Shown here piece after piece: positions 40,109 to 42,677 of a DNA stretch of 42,677 nt. A program made the position numbers and the translations under genes. The stretch covers positions 1-42,677 of the forward strand of contig JAQGIP010000015.1 in NCBI GenBank assembly GCA_028291055.1, read 5' to 3'. Position 1 is the stretch's first letter. Each line of letters opens with the position of its first letter. The notes under the pieces were generated by a model that made no database searches, was not told the origin of the DNA, and was given only the letters and a program-made list of their open reading frames with translations. This stretch comes from Caulobacter sp. (GTDB taxonomy: Bacteria > Pseudomonadota > Alphaproteobacteria > Caulobacterales > Caulobacteraceae).

Positions 40109-40257
40109 GGATGCCTCCCAAAGGCAGGAACGTCCCCGGGCCGCAAAGCGGGGGGACTGGAAGGCTGTGGGTTCTCGCCGGGGAACGGGGGGATGTCAAA
40201 TGAAAGGGGTGTCACACCCGCCGCGCTCTGGCATGGGAGGGCCTGAGGAAGAGCTGA

Positions 40258-41109
40258 ATGCCCAACGGCGAGCAAGACCCCATCACCGCCCTGGCTGCGC
40301 GCCGCAAGGCGTTCCGCGCGGCCCTGCGCGAGCAGCCGGTGGTGAGCGTGACCGGCGTGGTCAGCCGCATGGGCAGCGCGCGGACCTGGCTGGACGGCGA
40401 AGACCCCGGCGCCCTGATCTTCACCCTCGACCCGTGGCGGGCCGACGATGGACCGATGGAGCGCCGCCCGCTGCGGGTGACCGCCCGCGCGCCCCTCTGG
40501 TCGCCGCTGAAGCGCTGGTTTCCGCCCCGCCCCGAAGAGATCGTGCGCTTCCGCGCCCGCATCGCCACCGACGACGAGGGCCGCGCCGAGGGGCTGCTGC
40601 TGTGGTTCTACGGCCGCTGGCTGAAGACGCGCAAGATGGTGGTGGCGCGCCTGGTCGCCCGCCACCCGGTGGTGGTTCAAGACCCCCTGTTGGGCCAACT
40701 GGAACTGGACCGCGAGCGCGCCGCCTTCAGCGGGCGCCCGCTCTGGGACGGCTCGCCCATCGCCCTGCACCTGCGCACCGACGACGGCGTGGCCTGGGAC
40801 AATGGGGCCATCTCCGCCCACGCCAGCGCCATGACCTTCTGGGCGGACCGGGCCGGATGGCTGGAGCGGCTGAAGACCTATGCGGCCGACCAGCTGCTGA
40901 AGATCCGCAACGATGGCTGGGCCGATGCGGACGCCGCGCCGATGACCGCCGATGAGTTCAAGGCGCGCATGCGCCTGACCGGCCTGGAATTCATGGGCAA
41001 CCGCCAGTTCAACGCCTCCTTCGACGACGGCGACCTGTTCTGGGGCGTGGTCATCGTGGTCGGGGGGGACCTGAACGAGGGGCCCGCTTACGTGGATATG
41101 GAGGGTTAG
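40258..41109 (+). CDS. DUF2262-domain protein
   Basis: 283 residues. The C-terminal half (~135-283) matches the DUF2262 pattern: DPLLGQLELDRERAAFSG with WDGSPIALHL, and the closing GLEFMGNRQFNASFDDGDLF followed by WGVVIVVGGDLNEGPAYVDM. The N-terminal half (~15-130) has beta-rich, arginine-rich content that I cannot assign (RRPLRVTARAPLWSPLKRW). There is no signal peptide or membrane segment. GGAA lies about 8 bases before the ATG. It is divergent from argD and convergent with the ABC permease gene. The function is unknown. Confidence 0.8.
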   Translation: MPNGEQDPITALAARRKAFRAALREQPVVSVTGVVSRMGSARTWLDGEDPGALIFTLDPWRADDGPMERRPLRVTARAPLWSPLKRWFPPRPEEIVRFRARIATDDEGRAEGLLLWFYGRWLKTRKMVVARLVARHPVVVQDPLLGQLELDRERAAFSGRPLWDGSPIALHLRTDDGVAWDNGAISAHASAMTFWADRAGWLERLKTYAADQLLKIRNDGWADADAAPMTADEFKARMRLTGLEFMGNRQFNASFDDGDLFWGVVIVVGGDLNEGPAYVDMEG

Positions 41110-41112
41110 GCG

Positions 41113-41319
41113 CCTTTCCCTCCCGCGAAGTCGGGAGGGTGGTCGTAGCGAAGCGAAGACCGGGTGGGAGACACCCCAAGGCCAGCGACGGGCGTCCGAC
41201 GCGCGGCCTTGATGAGGTGATGGGTGATGAAGCCGCCGGTGGTTTACCCGCCCCGCGCGGTCTCCCACCCGTCCGGCCCTTCGGGCCGGCCACCCTCCCG
41301 ACTTCGCGGGAGGGAAAGG
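41113..41319. repeat. 207-bp element with perfect 30-bp inverted arms
   Basis: The left arm 41113-41142 (CCTTTCCCTCCCGCGAAGTC...) and right arm 41290-41319 are perfect reverse complements. A second pair, GGGTGGGAGAC and GTCTCCCACCC, is nested inside. The whole fills the gap between the convergent DUF2262 and ABC permease genes. Each arm is itself a CCCTCCC/GGGAGGG hairpin, so it may act as a two-way terminator. Related modules are at 20586-20637. Confidence 0.85.
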
Positions 41320-41327
41320 GCCTTGCC

Positions 41328-42158
41328 CTACGTCTTCAGCCGGTACCCGGTCTTGAACAGCCCCCAGGTCGCCGCCAGCAGGCCCAGCGTCAGCACCGCC
41401 GTCACGATAACCCCCACCGTCACGTTGCTCTCCGCATGGCCGATGAAGCCGTAGCGGAAGCCGTCGATCAGATAGAAGAAGGGGTTGTAGTGGCTGGCGC
41501 TGCGGAACGGCTCGGGCAGGTTGTCGACGCGGTAGAAGGTGCCCGACAGGAAGGTCATCGGCATGATGATGAAGTTGGTCATCGCCGCCAGATGGTCGAA
41601 CTTCTCGCTCCACAGGCCGGCGAACACGCCCAGCAAGCCCAGGCAGAAGCTGGCGCCGATCGAGAAGTAGAAGATGGCCCAGGGGTGGGCGAAGGTCATC
41701 GGCGTGTGGGCGATCGCCGCCAGTACGGCCACGGCCACGAAGGTCACGAAGCCCACCAAGATACCCCGGGTGGCCGCGCCCAGCATGAAGGCCGTCACCT
41801 GTTCCTCGGCGCTCAACGGCGGGGTCATGAAGTCCGGCGTCAGCCCCATCATCTTGGCCTGCAGCAGCGAGGATGAGGAGTTGGCGAAGGCGTTGTTGAG
41901 GATCTGCATCATGATCAGCCCCGGCCCCACGAACTGGGCGAACGGGATGGTCCCGACCGGCGGGCGCGCGCCCTTAACGGCGACCACGAAGACCATCATG
42001 TAGAGCAGCGCGGTGATCACCGGCGCCATGACGGTCTGGGTCCCCACCTTCCAGAAGCGGCGGACTTCTTTCAGATAGAGGGTGAAGAACCCTGTCCAGT
42101 TGACGCCCGCGTAGTCACGCGGCTGCGGCGGAAGGACGCTGTCGGCCATGTCTTTCAT
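41328..42158 (-). CDS. ABC-2 type transporter permease
   Basis: 276 residues with about six membrane helices. It shows the ABC2_membrane layout: an N-terminal cytoplasmic amphipathic entry (WTGFFTLYLKEVRRFWKV), the first helix pair at ~45-65 and ~77-100, GPGLIMMQILNNAFANSSSS, FLSGTFYRVDNLPEPFRSAS (the conserved extracellular segment), and YNPFFYLIDGFRYGFIG. It exports a lipid, polysaccharide or drug with an ATPase encoded elsewhere; none is adjacent in the window. ATG at 42158 was chosen because TGAGGA lies 5 bases upstream. It is divergent from gcrA. Confidence 0.9.
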   Translation of the reverse strand: MKDMADSVLPPQPRDYAGVNWTGFFTLYLKEVRRFWKVGTQTVMAPVITALLYMMVFVVAVKGARPPVGTIPFAQFVGPGLIMMQILNNAFANSSSSLLQAKMMGLTPDFMTPPLSAEEQVTAFMLGAATRGILVGFVTFVAVAVLAAIAHTPMTFAHPWAIFYFSIGASFCLGLLGVFAGLWSEKFDHLAAMTNFIIMPMTFLSGTFYRVDNLPEPFRSASHYNPFFYLIDGFRYGFIGHAESNVTVGVIVTAVLTLGLLAATWGLFKTGYRLKT

Positions 42159-42227
42159 CGTGGTCCTCAGATGCGCCCGGTGGCGCCCAAGCGCAAGGCG
42201 CCCTTACGCCGCAACGGTTTTTCCCAA

Positions 42228-42298
42228 GATTCCGGGGCGGCGCCTGGGTCCATACGGGGTTCGCCGATCACGAATCAATATCTAGTTCCTGTGGGTAA
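42228..42298. promoter_or_regulatory. gcrA control region: two GANTC sites and a DnaA-box-like site
   Basis: GATTC at 42228-42232 and GAATC at 42272-42276 are CcrM methylation sites. TGTGGGTAA at 42290-42298 is, on the minus strand, TTACCCACA, one mismatch from the DnaA box TTATCCACA. In Caulobacter, gcrA is activated by DnaA, repressed by CtrA, and its promoter carries GANTC sites (established knowledge); this layout fits. The rest of 42159-42454 shows no gene. Confidence 0.6.
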
Positions 42299-42454
42299 GC
42301 ATCCGGGCGCCTATTGTACGCGTTAAGGCTTTGTGCACGATATGTAGTAGGCGGATGGGTCCGGTCGGACCCACCCACACAACATATGGGGTCAGCTGCT
42401 ACCGGGGACGGCGGCGGGCTCCTTTTCAAACCCAATGGGTTGGAGGGCGTACAG

Positions 42455-42677
42455 ATGAGCTGGACCGACGAACGGGTCGCGACGTTGAAGAAGCTTTGGC
42501 TGGACGGTCTTTCCGCCAGTCAGATCGCCAAGCAGTTGGGCGGCGTCACGCGCAACGCCGTGATTGGCAAGGTGCACCGCCTGGGCCTGTCGGGCCGCGC
42601 GGCGCCCAGCCAACCGGCGCGTCCGGTGTTCAAGGCGCCGCGTCCCGCGCGCCCCGCCGCCCCGCCCCCCGCGCCGC
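42455..42677 (+). CDS. gcrA: Cell-cycle regulator GcrA (partial, N-terminal 74 residues)
   Basis: The window ends inside this gene. The first ~47 residues are the GcrA DNA-binding domain: MSWTDERVATLKKLWLDGLS, then QIAKQLGGVTRNAVIGKVHR and LGLSGRA. A proline/alanine-rich linker starts after that. GcrA binds the housekeeping RNA polymerase sigma-70 and stimulates promoters carrying methylated GANTC sites, driving the swarmer-to-stalked programme with CtrA, DnaA and CcrM. The ATG at 42455 follows GGAGGGCGTACAG. Only the C-terminal sigma-interacting domain is missing from view. Confidence 0.96.
   Translation, partial: MSWTDERVATLKKLWLDGLSASQIAKQLGGVTRNAVIGKVHRLGLSGRAAPSQPARPVFKAPRPARPAAPPPAP

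Overview
The window is GC-rich chromosomal DNA from an alphaproteobacterium, most likely a member of the Caulobacteraceae (Caulobacter, Phenylobacterium or a close relative). The pointers are the start of a gcrA cell-cycle regulator gene with DnaA-box-like and GANTC (CcrM-type) sites in its promoter, a large TonB-dependent receptor beside an amino-sugar cluster, the ApaG, RNase J and long-form Dcd proteins, and frequent TTG/GTG starts. No rRNA, phage, plasmid or CRISPR locus is visible. One tRNA gene, tRNA-Gly(CCC), is present.

Layout. 1-10150 is an N-acetylglucosamine / chito-oligosaccharide locus. A leftward operon reads GntR/UTRA regulator, SIS-type glucosamine-6-phosphate deaminase (NagB-II type), NagA, secreted GH20 hexosaminidase, and an EIIA-HPr-EI fusion that runs off the left edge. 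A divergent TonB-dependent receptor faces it across a 259-bp control region holding a dyad. Oligomers would enter through the receptor, be trimmed in the periplasm, be imported and phosphorylated by a PTS (its EIIBC permease is presumably left of the window), deacetylated by NagA and deaminated to fructose-6-phosphate. 10400-15200 carries a TPR-sulfotransferase, an MFS exporter with a 28-bp palindrome over its start, and an Old Yellow Enzyme. 15400-18640 has the tRNA, a regulator-like protein with two winged-helix halves, an HD-domain protein and two coupled secreted proteins. 18700-20530 has a His-rich secreted protein and an RTX protein. 20680-28130 (minus strand) has an alpha/beta hydrolase, two TraB/GumN paralogs, a membrane-protein pair coupled to a small Cro-type regulator, RNase J and Dcd. 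28180-31760 has a DUF559 nuclease-like gene inside a repeat element, a GNAT, a small membrane protein, metZ-apaG and a PilZ protein. 32001-36213 holds two 611-residue paralogs, each an internal duplication of HTH plus an unrecognised domain. 36421-42677 has hslO, argF, a small exported protein, argD, a DUF2262 protein, an ABC-2 permease and gcrA.

The most distinctive content is (a) the pair of double-HTH paralogs, giving four copies of an unrecognised HTH-sensor module and a conserved upstream block, and (b) a dense set of intergenic palindromic elements in at least five families. One family is a 137-140 bp MITE-like element present four times; another is a 166-bp element that in a second place contains a DUF559 gene between its arms.

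All functional calls come from reading the translated sequence; no database search was possible.
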